From DATBRC01 sp036560485 (GTDB lineage: Bacteria; Pseudomonadota; Gammaproteobacteria; Burkholderiales; Burkholderiaceae_D): a stretch of 64,000 nucleotides of DNA. A model generated the notes under the pieces. The model had not been told where the DNA came from, did not search any database, and saw only the letters and a list, made by a program, of their open reading frames with translations. Both the position numbers and the translations under genes were made by a program. Location of the stretch: positions 1 to 64,000 of the forward strand of contig DATBRC010000067.1 in assembly GCA_036560485.1 (NCBI GenBank), given 5' to 3'. Below, piece after piece: positions 34,888 to 43,944 of this stretch (the first letter of the stretch is position 1; each line of letters starts with the position of its first letter).

Positions 34888-35319
34888 TTAAACATCATGC
34901 TCGTTCCGCTGCATCTGTGTGCTGCGCAAGCGTGCTTCCACTTCAAAGTAATTGTCCCAATATGCATTGCGGCCGCTAATCAATTGCCAGGCACTTGAGG
35001 CTGCGTAAGCCACAAAGAAGAAAATGCCCCAGCGCTCATACTGATGAACATGCACGCGCTCATGTGCGCGCAGCAGATCGAGTTCTTGCCTGGTTATCGC
35101 GATGATGACATGGCCTAAGGTAATGGCACGGAACGGCAGCCAACGCGCCAGAGTGCGCCCCGGCGCCTGGCTTGTGCGGAATGTGATTTCCAGCGTGCCG
35201 GATGAGCGACCTACGCTACCACCGCACAGTAGAACTATCGCTCCAAAAATGAGCCCGACAAGCGAGCATGGGCTTGCCCAGAGCAGTTTTGCAATTTGTG
35301 TGATGCGGCGCTTCTGCAT
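34888..35319 (-). CDS. Membrane protein with HExxH metal-site motif
   Basis: The 143-residue product has one strong hydrophobic segment near the N-terminus (LVGLIFGAIVLLCGG), a short soluble part and a second hydrophobic stretch (IFFFVAYAASSAW). Between them HERVH (86-90), within LLRAHERVHVHQYERWG, is an HExxH zinc-binding motif. A downstream glutamate (Glu126 in NYFEVEARLR) could be the third ligand, as in gluzincin peptidases. The spacing of about 36 residues between them is plausible. I do not recognise the family, and the motif could be coincidental. Convergent with the DUF3095 gene. Confidence 0.62.
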   Translation of the reverse strand: MQKRRITQIAKLLWASPCSLVGLIFGAIVLLCGGSVGRSSGTLEITFRTSQAPGRTLARWLPFRAITLGHVIIAITRQELDLLRAHERVHVHQYERWGIFFFVAYAASSAWQLISGRNAYWDNYFEVEARLRSTQMQRNEHDV

Positions 35320-35428
35320 TTTTAATATCTAGAGTTTGATATGAGCGACGCGTAAGCTGTGCCGCCGAGTTTGCTCAAGCGTAGCAGCTGCTTCGTACGC
35401 TGTTGTGCGTTCGCTCAACTCAGGGCCG

Positions 35429-35890
35429 CTACGCTTCAAGCTCAACAAGGCGAGCGGATACTGATTTTCCGCTAATGCAGAGTTCGGCAACCGATATCGG
35501 TAACTTAAAACGCCGCGGGCCGGCACTTCCCGGATTGACAAAAAGAACGCACCCTCGTTCTTCTATCGACGGTTTATGTGAATGCCCGGAGACCACCACA
35601 TGAACTCCAGCGCTATTGGGCTCGATATCAAGATCCGCCAAATCATGAATTACGTAGACGCAGACTTCGTCAAACTTTATCTGTTCAGTTTCATGCAATG
35701 CATCTGCCCAGATATGCCGGTCGTTGTTCCCGCGAACTGCCGTGACGGGCGCCAGTGTCGCGAGTTCTTCGAGGATGCTCGACTCGGTGATATCGCCGCC
35801 GTGAATGATGTGATCGCAGCCACGCAGAAATTCTTTGGCTGCGCGGCGCAACAGATTATGGGTATCGGAGATGATGCCTACGCGAAGCAT
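35429..35890 (-). CDS. YfcE-type metallophosphoesterase
   Basis: A 153-residue calcineurin-fold phosphodiesterase. The metal ligands appear in order: SDTHN near the N-terminus, HGGDIT, RGNNDRH and SGHSHKP, with NPGSAGPRR near the end. This is the compact YfcE/MJ0936 type, active on model phosphodiesters in vitro. The natural substrate is generally unknown. The ATG at 35890 is preferred to a TTG nine bases upstream. It lies 21 bases downstream of the YflT-like gene on the same strand. Confidence 0.9.
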   Translation of the reverse strand: MLRVGIISDTHNLLRRAAKEFLRGCDHIIHGGDITESSILEELATLAPVTAVRGNNDRHIWADALHETEQIKFDEVCVYVIHDLADLDIEPNSAGVHVVVSGHSHKPSIEERGCVLFVNPGSAGPRRFKLPISVAELCISGKSVSARLVELEA

Positions 35891-35911
35891 TGTGTGCAAA
35901 ACGATGCGTAC

Positions 35912-36268
35912 TCAATGGATGTTCTGCTGAATCCGAATGGCGCCGTAGCGATGCAGGATGTCGGTAGCTTTTTTGCTTTGCTGTTCATCTTCGGCATCGA
36001 CGGTCAGCAGAATTTCGGCGTGTTGTCGAGGATTGGCATAACCGCGCGCATAGGTTTGATTATCCTTGTCGGGGCCAAACTTGTCACGCTTATCGCGGAT
36101 GTTGCGATCGGGATTGCCGACGGTAAAATTACTTTTCATCGCGCCGGCTTCGTCTTCTTGCGCGGTCAGATGGATCGAGTCGTTGTCGAAACCGGCGGCG
36201 AGCAATTCATTGCGTGCATTGTCGGCGGCTGGGAAACGGTCGTAGACACTTACCAAGGTAGTCGGCAT
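35912..36268 (-). CDS. General stress protein-like (YflT-type) small protein
   Basis: The 118 residues start MPTTLVSVYDRFPAADNARNELLAAGFDNDSIHL, a pattern seen in the N-terminal domain of YflT/17M heat-induced stress proteins: a strand, a helix of variable residues and a second strand. The rest is charged (GNPDRNIRDKRDKFG) and ends with AEILLTVDAEDEQQSKKATDILHRYGA, a ferredoxin-like beta-alpha-beta unit. AAGGA precedes the ATG at 36268; an ATG at 36283 is in frame without a site. The role is inferred only from this resemblance. Confidence 0.6.
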   Translation of the reverse strand: MPTTLVSVYDRFPAADNARNELLAAGFDNDSIHLTAQEDEAGAMKSNFTVGNPDRNIRDKRDKFGPDKDNQTYARGYANPRQHAEILLTVDAEDEQQSKKATDILHRYGAIRIQQNIH

Positions 36269-36441
36269 GGCATTCCTTTCCATTGATAACAAAAAAGTTG
36301 GGTCGTTGTCTGACCGTGGACAAGCTGATAAGTGCCGCACAAAACACAGCTGTCCGTAACCGCGCTTTGACAATTAATTGGAAGAGCGATTTTTGTTCGC
36401 AGGCAGTCTATAAAACTCCTTCTTGCATTGCTGTTCTTTAT

Positions 36442-36825
36442 TTATCCGCGTTCAATCAATTCAATTTTGTAGCCATTCGGATCCTGCACAAAAGCAATCA
36501 CCGAAGTGCCGCCTTTGACCGGACCGGCTTCACGTGTCACATTGCCGCCTTGTGCTTTGACTGCGGCGCAAGTTTGTGCGGCGTTTTCAACTCCGATCGC
36601 GATATGACCAAACGCGGTGCCGAGTTCGTAATGGTCGACGCCGTAGTTGTATGTCAGTTCCAACTCGGCATGATCCGGATTGTTGCCATAACCGACAAAT
36701 GCCAACGTATATTGCTGCTCCGGCCTATCTGTGGTGCGCAGCAATTTCATGCCGAGAACCTTGGTATAAAAATCAATCGAACGTTGCAGGTTGCCGACTC
36801 GCAGCATGGTGTGAAGAATGCGCAT
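36442..36825 (-). CDS. gloA: Lactoylglutathione lyase (glyoxalase I)
   Basis: GloA isomerises the hemithioacetal of methylglyoxal and glutathione to S-lactoylglutathione. The 127-residue length matches the single-domain nickel type. The metal ligands are visible as His5 in MRILHTMLRV, Glu at LELTYNYG, His at FGHIAIGVE and Glu in NGYKIELIE. Other hallmarks are RSIDFYTKVLGMKLLR and VQDPNGYKIELIER. GGAG precedes the ATG. It is the last gene of the minus-strand run beginning at glyQ and may be separately transcribed. Confidence 0.95.
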   Translation of the reverse strand: MRILHTMLRVGNLQRSIDFYTKVLGMKLLRTTDRPEQQYTLAFVGYGNNPDHAELELTYNYGVDHYELGTAFGHIAIGVENAAQTCAAVKAQGGNVTREAGPVKGGTSVIAFVQDPNGYKIELIERG

Positions 36826-36933
36826 GGGGATCTCCGGAAAAAACGGATCCCAGTATATCGCGAAAAAATCTGAAGAGCGGGAAGGAGTAGAAGCAGGGTG
36901 CACCGCGCACCCTGCTTCTTCTTGCGTTGAGAA

Positions 36934-37836
36934 TCAGAAAATCGGCAGCGTTTCCGGTGCGTGATCACGCAAGGCTTTTTTTGCTTCGAGGAATTCCGGG
37001 AAGACCGATTGCACAGTCGCCCAGAATTTTGGACTGTGGTTCATCTCGCGCAGATGAGCAAGCTCATGCGCAATCACATAATCAATCAATGGCAATGTGA
37101 AATGAATCAGGCGCCAATTGAGGCGGATCTTGCCGTCGGCAGTACAAGAACCCCATTGCGTAGTGGCGGAAGACAGCGCGAATGATTGATAACTGACTTG
37201 CAGTTTTTCTGCATAGACCGGCAAGCGTTCTGCAAACAAACGCTTCGCTTCGACTTGCAGCCAGCCTTGCACACGGTCTTTCAATTGTTGCTCGGATGCG
37301 TCAGCGGGCAGGCAAACGGTCAACACGCGCAGTTCTGCATCGAACGCGATACCGGCTGATTGAGTGGCGCGGATACGCAACGTGATGTCGGCGCCGAGGT
37401 AAGGCAGTGTTGCGCCGTCGCACCATTGCATTTGCGGTTGCAGGCGGCGCGCTGAACGCTCGCGGCGCTCGTTGAGTTTTGCAAAAATCCAGCGTTGTTT
37501 TTCGCGGATCGCGCTTTCAATTTCGGCGATGGTGACCCACTTGGGCGCGGTCAGTCGCAAACCGTCATCACCAATCAGGAAACCGATTGAGCGGCGCTTC
37601 GAACGTACCAACGTGTAATCCAATTCATGATTGCCGACTTGGATACGACGCTTGCCTTTGGGTGTGATCGTCGGTGCATCGGGCAACGGCTGTGCGCTGA
37701 ACGTCAGTAGAGTCGTGCCTGTTTGATGCGTAGGCGCTGGATGGTCAATCGTCGACGACGAAGCGTCGGGAGAAAAGAAGTCTAGCTGCAGTGCAAGCTG
37801 GTGTGGATCAGGCGAACTCTGGCGAAGTAGCTTCAA
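36934..37836 (-). CDS. YgjP-like (DUF45) metallopeptidase-type protein
   Basis: A 300-residue protein whose C-terminal two-thirds match the YgjP/DUF45 metal-dependent hydrolase family. The hallmarks are RSKRRSIGFLIGDDGLRL, QWGSCTADGKIRLNWRLIHF and the zinc motif VIAHELAHLREMNHSPKFW, with HELAH and a later His. The N-terminal 60 residues are Pro/Ser/Thr-rich and not conserved. The only start giving the full frame is TTG at 37836; no strong ribosome site is seen, so the true start may lie inside. It lies 20 bases after plsC in the glyQS operon. A role in protein or rRNA processing is known for neither this protein nor most relatives. Confidence 0.8.
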   Translation of the reverse strand: MKLLRQSSPDPHQLALQLDFFSPDASSSTIDHPAPTHQTGTTLLTFSAQPLPDAPTITPKGKRRIQVGNHELDYTLVRSKRRSIGFLIGDDGLRLTAPKWVTIAEIESAIREKQRWIFAKLNERRERSARRLQPQMQWCDGATLPYLGADITLRIRATQSAGIAFDAELRVLTVCLPADASEQQLKDRVQGWLQVEAKRLFAERLPVYAEKLQVSYQSFALSSATTQWGSCTADGKIRLNWRLIHFTLPLIDYVIAHELAHLREMNHSPKFWATVQSVFPEFLEAKKALRDHAPETLPIF

Positions 37837-37856
37837 TTGAGTATGGTGTCAAAAGT

Positions 37857-38588
37857 TTAATAAGCTGCGGGTGAAATCACGCGCATTTCAGATTCTATCC
37901 AATTTTCAACTTGTTGCATCAATTCAATTGCAGATAATCCGTTTGGCGAAATCGGTTTGCCGATCGATACAATGATGGTGCCCGGTTTTTTAATGAATGA
38001 ATTCTTGGGCCAGTGCTCTCCCGAATTCATTGCGATCGGCACGACTGGAGTGTTGGTTTCTACCGCAAGACGTGCGCCGCCGCCTTTGTACTTACCTCTT
38101 TGTCCAACCGGAATGCGTGTGCCTTCCGGGAACATGATGACCCATTGACCGCCGGCCAAACGCTTTTTGCCTTGTTCGGCAATTTGCGCGAAAGCATCTT
38201 TGCCTTTGCTGCGATCAATTGGAATCATGCGTAACAGTGCCATGCCCCACCCAAAAAACGGAATGTATAGAATCTCTTTTTTGAATACATATACTAATGG
38301 TCTTGGCATGTAGTAAAGGTAAAAGATTGTTTCCCAGACAGACTGATGTTTGGATAACAGAATCGCCGGGCCATCGGGCAAGTTCTCCGTTCCGCGCACT
38401 TCATAACGAATACCGCACACCACTTTCGCAGCCCAGATCACAAACATATTCCAGCGCGAGGTCCAGAAATAGCGTTTGTTGTACGGGAAAGGCGCGGATA
38501 AAAAGCATAGCGGCGCCCAAATGAATGTTGCGAGACCGATTAAAAAGGCCAGCAAAAGAGAACGCAGAAACATGGTAGTGCGGTGCAT
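37857..38588 (-). CDS. plsC: 1-acyl-sn-glycerol-3-phosphate acyltransferase (PlsC family)
   Basis: A 243-residue membrane-associated acyltransferase with an N-terminal hydrophobic segment (LLLAFLIGLATFIWAPLCFL). Motif I reads SKHQSVWET, where the catalytic His pairs with Glu instead of Asp. This is usual in the group found beside gmhB in betaproteobacteria. Motif III is MFPEGTRIPVGQRGKYKGG, and VPIAMNSGEHW follows. The enzyme would make phosphatidic acid from lysophosphatidic acid. It follows gmhB by 28 bases. Confidence 0.9.
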   Translation of the reverse strand: MHRTTMFLRSLLLAFLIGLATFIWAPLCFLSAPFPYNKRYFWTSRWNMFVIWAAKVVCGIRYEVRGTENLPDGPAILLSKHQSVWETIFYLYYMPRPLVYVFKKEILYIPFFGWGMALLRMIPIDRSKGKDAFAQIAEQGKKRLAGGQWVIMFPEGTRIPVGQRGKYKGGGARLAVETNTPVVPIAMNSGEHWPKNSFIKKPGTIIVSIGKPISPNGLSAIELMQQVENWIESEMRVISPAAY

Positions 38589-38616
38589 TACATCTCCAGA
38601 AATAAGGGAGTGCTGA

Positions 38617-39186
38617 TTAAGTGTTGGAAGTCTCTGCCACGGGAGGAGCAGGTGATTTTAAAAATTGATCGACCATTGCAGCAAGGTTCGGATAGACCAC
38701 CGTGCCGGGCGGCAAGCCGCCTTTGTCGCGCGTCTTCATCCCTTTGCCTGTCAATACAAGGTGCGGCACACATCCGGTCACATAGCCGGATTGCAAATCG
38801 CGCAGCGAGTCGCCGACGACCGGCACACCTTTTAAACTGATTTCGAATCGCGCAGCGATGTCATGCAGCATGCCTGGTTTTGGCTTGCGGCAATCGCAAT
38901 TATCGTCGGCTGCATGTGGGCAAAAAAAGACAGCTGCAATATCGGCGCCGACCCTTTGCGCTTCCTTGTGCATTTTTTGATGGATTGCGTTGAGTGTCAC
39001 GATATCGAACAAGCCGCGCGCGATGCCGGACTGATTGGTTGAGACGACGACGCGATAACCGGCTTGATTCAGGCGCGCAATGGCTTCCAATGATCCTTCA
39101 ATCGGAATCCATTCATCCGGCGATTTGATAAACGCATCAGAGTCGTGGTTGATCACGCCATCGCGGTCAAGAATAATCAGTTTCAT
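38617..39186 (-). CDS. gmhB: D-glycero-beta-D-manno-heptose-1,7-bisphosphate 7-phosphatase GmhB
   Basis: GmhB removes the 7-phosphate in the synthesis of ADP-heptose for the LPS inner core. It is a HAD phosphatase of 189 residues with the nucleophile motif LDRDGVIN (Asp7 and Asp9), STNQSGIARG and the zinc-binding site CPHAADDNCDC (Cys89, His91, Cys97, Cys99). The KPKPGM lysine and VGDSLRDLQSG acid pair complete the active site. It follows glyS by 53 bases, the standard betaproteobacterial order. Confidence 0.94.
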   Translation of the reverse strand: MKLIILDRDGVINHDSDAFIKSPDEWIPIEGSLEAIARLNQAGYRVVVSTNQSGIARGLFDIVTLNAIHQKMHKEAQRVGADIAAVFFCPHAADDNCDCRKPKPGMLHDIAARFEISLKGVPVVGDSLRDLQSGYVTGCVPHLVLTGKGMKTRDKGGLPPGTVVYPNLAAMVDQFLKSPAPPVAETSNT

Positions 39187-39239
39187 CAGTTCAGCGTCGT
39201 CTCAAATTTTTATACTTTTCGTGGCTTGCCATTTTTCAC

Positions 39240-41336
39240 TTATGCCGCCAGCTTCGAAATATCAGCCACTCGATTCATCATGCTATGCAAGTTCGACAAT
39301 AATGCAAGTCGATTATTACGTAACTGCTGATCTTCCGCCATTACCATCACGTCATTAAAGAACGCATCGACGTTGTTGCGTAAATGCGCCAAGGCTTGCA
39401 GCGTGCCGGTGAAATCGCCTTTGGCAAAAGCTGCGTCAACTTGCGGTTTCAGCTTGGTCATTGCAGAGTATAAACCTTCTTCAGCCGCTTCCTTCAATAA
39501 TGCAGATTGGATGGCTCCGGCAGCGCCTTCGGATTTTTTCAGGATATTAGTAATGCGCTTGTTGGCGGCGGCCAACGATTCCGCTTCCGGCAGTGCAGCA
39601 AATGCCTTGACTGCGTTCAAGCGTTCGATGATGTTATCCAATGTATCCGGATTTTGCGCGACGACTGCTTCCACTTCATTCTGTGTAAATCCGCGTTCAC
39701 GCAGCAAGCCGCGCAGGCGGTCGAACAGGAATGTCAATGCATCGGCGCTTGGATCCTTGAACTGTGCGTTGCCTGCAAACAGTTGCGCGGTATCGGAGAG
39801 TAACTTGCCTATCGATAACGGCAAGCGCTTTTCAATCAGCATGCGCAAAATGCCCAATGCATGGCGGCGCAATGCAAACGGGTCTTTATCGCCGGTCGGT
39901 TGCAGGCCTATGCCCCAGATGCCGACCAGTGTTTCCAGTTTGTCGGCCAAGGCGACTGCAGTGCCGGTTTGCGTTGAAGGTAAAGCGTCGCCGGCAAAGC
40001 GTGGTTGGTAATGTTCTGAAATTGCCAGTGCGACTTCGTCATGCTCATGGTCGTGGCGCGCATAGTAAGTTCCCATGATGCCTTGCAATTCAGGGAATTC
40101 ACCTACCATATCAGTCAGCAAGTCAGTCTTGGCGAGTAAAGCACCACGTTCAGCAAGCGCACCATCCGCACCTAATGATTTCGCAATTTTTCCGGCTAGT
40201 GCTTTAACGCGCTCGGTACGTTGCGCTTGTGTGCCCAGCTTGTTGTGATATACGACGTTGGCAAGGCCGGGAATACGGTCGGCCAGTTTCTTTTTCTTGT
40301 CTTGCTCGAAGAAAAATTTCGCATCCGATAAACGGGGGCGTACCACACGCTCGTTGCCGCCAATAATATGTTGCGGATCGGCAGTTTCGAGATTGGACAC
40401 AATCAGGAAGCGTGAACGCAGACGACCGCTCTTGTCGGTCAACGCAAAATATTTCTGGTTGGTCTGCATGGTCAGGATCAAACATTCCTGAGGCACAGAC
40501 AGGAATTCCTGTTCGAAATTGCATTCATACACAACAGGCCATTCGACCAGTGCGGTGACTTCGTCGAGCAGTGTTTCCGGTAGCAACGTGATGTCGTCGC
40601 CAGCCTTGTCGAGCAGCGCAGCACGGATTTTTTCCTTGCGTGCGCTAATGGAAGCAATGACCTTGCCTTGCGACTCCAGCAATGTGGAATAAGACTCGGC
40701 ATCTTTCACCGACAATTCGCCTTGAGACAGGAAGCGGTGACCGAGTGTGGTTCTGCCAGCAGCCAAACCGAGGATCGCGATCGGCACAACTTCGGAACCA
40801 TGTAATGCGGTCAGCTTGTGCACCGGGCGCACGAATTGCACGGTTGAACCATCAGGACGCTGATAACTCATCACTTTGGGGATCGGCAATTTTGCGATGG
40901 TTTCTTCAAGCGCAATTTGCAAGCCGCTATGTAATGCGGAGCCTGCTGCAGTGTAGGTGTAGAAAAAACTATCCGCCTTGCCATCAACTGCACGTTCCAG
41001 ATCGGAGACTTTGATTTCTGCAGTCTTGCTGGTCGCTGCGAGTGCAGCAAGCTTTTTGATCAATGGTGCGCTTGGATTGCCGCTGGCGTCCAACGCGACA
41101 CTGACAGGCAATACTTTTTCGCGTATCGATTTGTCGGGCGAGCTGGTGCGCACTTGCGTGATCGACACAGCGAGGCGGCGTGGTGTCGCATAGGCAGTTG
41201 CGACTGAATTGTCAGTCAAGAAGCCGCGTGTTTGCAAGCCATTGAAAATACCATTTGCAAAAGCCTCGCCCAATTTGGCAAGCGCCTTCGGCGGCAGTTC
41301 TTCGGTAAGCAGTTCGATTAATAGTGTTTGATTCAT
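39240..41336 (-). CDS. glyS: Glycyl-tRNA synthetase beta subunit
   Basis: The 698-residue beta subunit of the heterotetrameric glycyl-tRNA synthetase, which recognises tRNA-Gly and completes the active site with GlyQ. Family features include LLIELLTEELPPKALAKLGE at the N-terminus, RPVHKLTALHGSEVVP, FLSVPQECLILTMQTNQKYF and a C-terminal anticodon-binding region (FFNDVMVMAEDQQLRNNRLALL in two parts). The length matches E. coli GlyS (about 690). It starts 21 bases after glyQ. Confidence 0.96.
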   Translation of the reverse strand: MNQTLLIELLTEELPPKALAKLGEAFANGIFNGLQTRGFLTDNSVATAYATPRRLAVSITQVRTSSPDKSIREKVLPVSVALDASGNPSAPLIKKLAALAATSKTAEIKVSDLERAVDGKADSFFYTYTAAGSALHSGLQIALEETIAKLPIPKVMSYQRPDGSTVQFVRPVHKLTALHGSEVVPIAILGLAAGRTTLGHRFLSQGELSVKDAESYSTLLESQGKVIASISARKEKIRAALLDKAGDDITLLPETLLDEVTALVEWPVVYECNFEQEFLSVPQECLILTMQTNQKYFALTDKSGRLRSRFLIVSNLETADPQHIIGGNERVVRPRLSDAKFFFEQDKKKKLADRIPGLANVVYHNKLGTQAQRTERVKALAGKIAKSLGADGALAERGALLAKTDLLTDMVGEFPELQGIMGTYYARHDHEHDEVALAISEHYQPRFAGDALPSTQTGTAVALADKLETLVGIWGIGLQPTGDKDPFALRRHALGILRMLIEKRLPLSIGKLLSDTAQLFAGNAQFKDPSADALTFLFDRLRGLLRERGFTQNEVEAVVAQNPDTLDNIIERLNAVKAFAALPEAESLAAANKRITNILKKSEGAAGAIQSALLKEAAEEGLYSAMTKLKPQVDAAFAKGDFTGTLQALAHLRNNVDAFFNDVMVMAEDQQLRNNRLALLSNLHSMMNRVADISKLAA

Positions 41337-41357
41337 GTTCTTCTACTGTTTGATATT

Positions 41358-42269
41358 TTAGGCCGCTTGACGGGCATCGCCGCAAATCGGAAAGCCGAGC
41401 TTTTCACGCGAGTCAAAATATGCTTGCGCGACCGCGCGCGACAAGTTGCGAATGCGGCCGATATACGCCGCGCGTTCCGTTACCGAAATGGCGCCGCGCG
41501 CATCGAGCAAGTTGAATGTGTGTGCCGCTTTCAAGATCATTTCGTAAGCGGGCAACGCCAATGGAATTTCCAGCAAACGCTTGGCTTCCGCTTCGTAATT
41601 GCCGAACAGCGAGAACAGGAATTCGGTGTTCGAATATTCAAAGTTGTAAGTCGATTGTTCGACTTCGTTTTGATGGAACACGTCGCCGTAGGTCAGGCGC
41701 TTGGTGATGCCGTGTTCTTCCCATTCGGTCCACACCAGGTCATACACATTTTCCACGCCTTGCAGATACATCGCGAGGCGCTCGATACCGTAAGTGATTT
41801 CGCCCAGCACCGGTTTGCAATCGAGCCCGCCGACTTGCTGGAAGTAAGTGAACTGCGTGACTTCCATGCCATTCAGCCATACTTCCCAACCGAGTCCCCA
41901 CGCGCCGAGCGTCGGGTTTTCCCAATCGTCCTCGACGAAGCGCACATCGTTTTGCTTCAGGTTCAAACCAAGGGCTTCCAGCGAGCCGAGATACAGGTCG
42001 AGAATATTTTCCGGCGCGGGTTTCAACACTACTTGATATTGATAGTAGTGCTGCATGCGATTCGGGTTCTCGCCGTAGCGGCCGTCTTTCGGGCGGCGCG
42101 ACGGTTGCACATACGCGGCGCGCCAAGGCTCCGGTCCGATTGCGCGTAAGAAAGTGGCGGTATGCGATGTGCCTGCGCCGACTTCCATATCGTATGGTTG
42201 CAGCAATGCGCAACCTTGCGCGTCCCAATATTCCTGCAGTTTAAGGATGACTTGTTGAAATGTGAGCAT
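41358..42269 (-). CDS. glyQ: Glycyl-tRNA synthetase alpha subunit
   Basis: GlyQ is the class II catalytic subunit that forms glycyl-adenylate. The 303 residues begin MLTFQQVILKLQEYWDAQGC, followed by QPYDMEVGAGTSHTATFLRAIGPEPW and RRPKDGRYGENPNRMQHYYQYQV, each highly conserved. The ATG at 42269 is the family start. The reading frame continues 35 codons upstream but without homology. It heads the glyQ-glyS-gmhB-plsC-ygjP-like run and is divergent from the HDOD gene. Confidence 0.96.
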   Translation of the reverse strand: MLTFQQVILKLQEYWDAQGCALLQPYDMEVGAGTSHTATFLRAIGPEPWRAAYVQPSRRPKDGRYGENPNRMQHYYQYQVVLKPAPENILDLYLGSLEALGLNLKQNDVRFVEDDWENPTLGAWGLGWEVWLNGMEVTQFTYFQQVGGLDCKPVLGEITYGIERLAMYLQGVENVYDLVWTEWEEHGITKRLTYGDVFHQNEVEQSTYNFEYSNTEFLFSLFGNYEAEAKRLLEIPLALPAYEMILKAAHTFNLLDARGAISVTERAAYIGRIRNLSRAVAQAYFDSREKLGFPICGDARQAA

Positions 42270-42501
42270 GTTGGTTTTCCACTTATCCCTCTTGAAAAGA
42301 GGGATGGGGTCAGATGAATTGCTAAAACCATGAATTTTAACGTTTTTTAAGACTGCCATGCAGGTTAGTCGCATGGTAAAGGCGGATATTGGAAATTCGC
42401 AGAATACGCTACAAAGTCGGAATAATTCATGACGATCGGCGGAAAGCTCACTAGAATACGAATCAGATGGTCATTTTTTCACTGTAAATGCGTGCAAAAC
42501 C

Positions 42502-43926
42502 ATGGAATCTTCTGACGAATCTGCCATCGCCAAACTGATTAAACGCATGGATAGCGAGCCGGGTTTTGCCGGCTTGGGTGCTTCCGTGCAGGTCATCAGT
42601 TCCCTCGATGACGACGATGATGGCGGTCCCCGTAATCTCACTTCGCTCATCCTGCGCGACGCTGCGCTGACCAGCAGGTTGCTGCGCTTGGCCAATGGCA
42701 GCAGTCGAGGCACGCGAAATGTGTCCACCATCGATCAGGCAATTGCCATTCTGGGATTTAATACGGTGAGATCAGTGGCGCTGTCACTGGCATTGCTTGA
42801 TTCCTTATCTAACAAACCTCAATCCAGTCAACTGCATGCGGAAATAGTTGCCGCTTATTTTTGCGGGACATTGGCGGCTTCAATTACACGGCACAATGGA
42901 TCTCGCTATAACTCGCAGGAGGCACAGGTGTGCGGACTGATGCAGAATCTGGGCCGCATGATGGCGACGTATCATCTCTATGAAGATATCGAACGCAGCC
43001 ACACATTTGCAGCGGAAAAGAATCTGACTGAAGAAGCAGCAGTTGCTCAAGTGCTTGGCATACGCTTCGACGATATCGGCACCAGGATTGCCGAACATTG
43101 GAATTTGCCGGACGTATTGCAACAAAGCCTTGCTGCAAAAGCAGGGAAGGTGCCGCCGCGCGCTGCGTCCAATGCAGTCGGCTGGCACCAAATGTGTGCA
43201 TTGTTTTCGCGCTGCGTGACGGATGCGATGTTTCGTTCACCAGAGAGTGCAGAAAAAATCGAAATCAATCAGAGCATCGCGTTTTTCCGCCAAGCTCTTC
43301 AACTCAAGGAAGATGAAACACACGAATGGATTGAAAAGGCATTGGAAGAAACGGGAACACTGCTCGCAGAATTGGCATTCCCTTGCGATATCGAGCAAGC
43401 ACGCAGCCGCTTACGCAAAGCGTCTGAGCGAGTGATGGATGTCCTGTCTTCGAACGATAGCCTGCTTAAAGGCGACGCCAAAGGTGATGGCAAGAAGCCG
43501 GTCGAAGTGGTGCAGCAAGTGATTCGGCAAGTGCATGATGCATTTGGTTTTGATCTTACCTTGCTTTGTTTGCCGAATGGAGCGTCAGGTTTGGTAGCCA
43601 TTGCCGGTGTCGGGCGAAATGCAAATCAGACGGTCGCCAGGTTTCGTTGCCAGGGTGCGCAGCCCGATATCTTTCGTTTGCTCATGGCAAAAAAAGTGGA
43701 TTTATATGTCGCGGATATCGATGCTCCATCGTATGCAAAGTACATTCCTGATTGGTATCGGGAGCAGGTGGGGGCAAGCTCGTTTCTGATCATGTCGTTG
43801 GTGCGCGATGGCCAATATCTGGGCATGCTGTATGGCGATTATTCGGATGCCCATTCCGCTGTGTCGGAAGAACTCATGCGTGGCCAGGCGCAAACCTGGC
43901 GGATGCAGCTGATGAATGTTTTGTGA
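42502..43926 (+). CDS. HDOD domain protein with C-terminal GAF-like region
   Basis: A 474-residue cytoplasmic signalling protein. The N-terminal HDOD domain (about 15-215) shows LTSLILRDAALTSRLLRLANG, QAIAILGFNTVRSVALSLALL and AQVCGLMQNLGRMM. HDOD domains are HD-like folds without metal-dependent catalysis and often act as scaffolds in two-component or c-di-GMP signalling. The C-terminal 150 residues (DAFGFDLTLLCLPNGASGLVAIAGVG in two parts, ending MLYGDYSDAHSAVSEE) look like a GAF domain. It breaks the lnt/glyQ neighbourhood usual in related genomes and lies on the opposite strand. Confidence 0.86.
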   Translation: MESSDESAIAKLIKRMDSEPGFAGLGASVQVISSLDDDDDGGPRNLTSLILRDAALTSRLLRLANGSSRGTRNVSTIDQAIAILGFNTVRSVALSLALLDSLSNKPQSSQLHAEIVAAYFCGTLAASITRHNGSRYNSQEAQVCGLMQNLGRMMATYHLYEDIERSHTFAAEKNLTEEAAVAQVLGIRFDDIGTRIAEHWNLPDVLQQSLAAKAGKVPPRAASNAVGWHQMCALFSRCVTDAMFRSPESAEKIEINQSIAFFRQALQLKEDETHEWIEKALEETGTLLAELAFPCDIEQARSRLRKASERVMDVLSSNDSLLKGDAKGDGKKPVEVVQQVIRQVHDAFGFDLTLLCLPNGASGLVAIAGVGRNANQTVARFRCQGAQPDIFRLLMAKKVDLYVADIDAPSYAKYIPDWYREQVGASSFLIMSLVRDGQYLGMLYGDYSDAHSAVSEELMRGQAQTWRMQLMNVL

Positions 43927-43944
43927 TGCGCTGACGGTATATCT

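Noticed and set aside
35582..36286. A 234-codon plus-strand open frame
   Set aside because: Lies opposite the phosphodiesterase and YflT-like genes, which have clear motifs; its hydrophobic content reflects antisense codons.
41328..42149. A 273-codon plus-strand open frame opposite glyQ
   Set aside because: Antisense to a highly conserved synthetase subunit; no family features.
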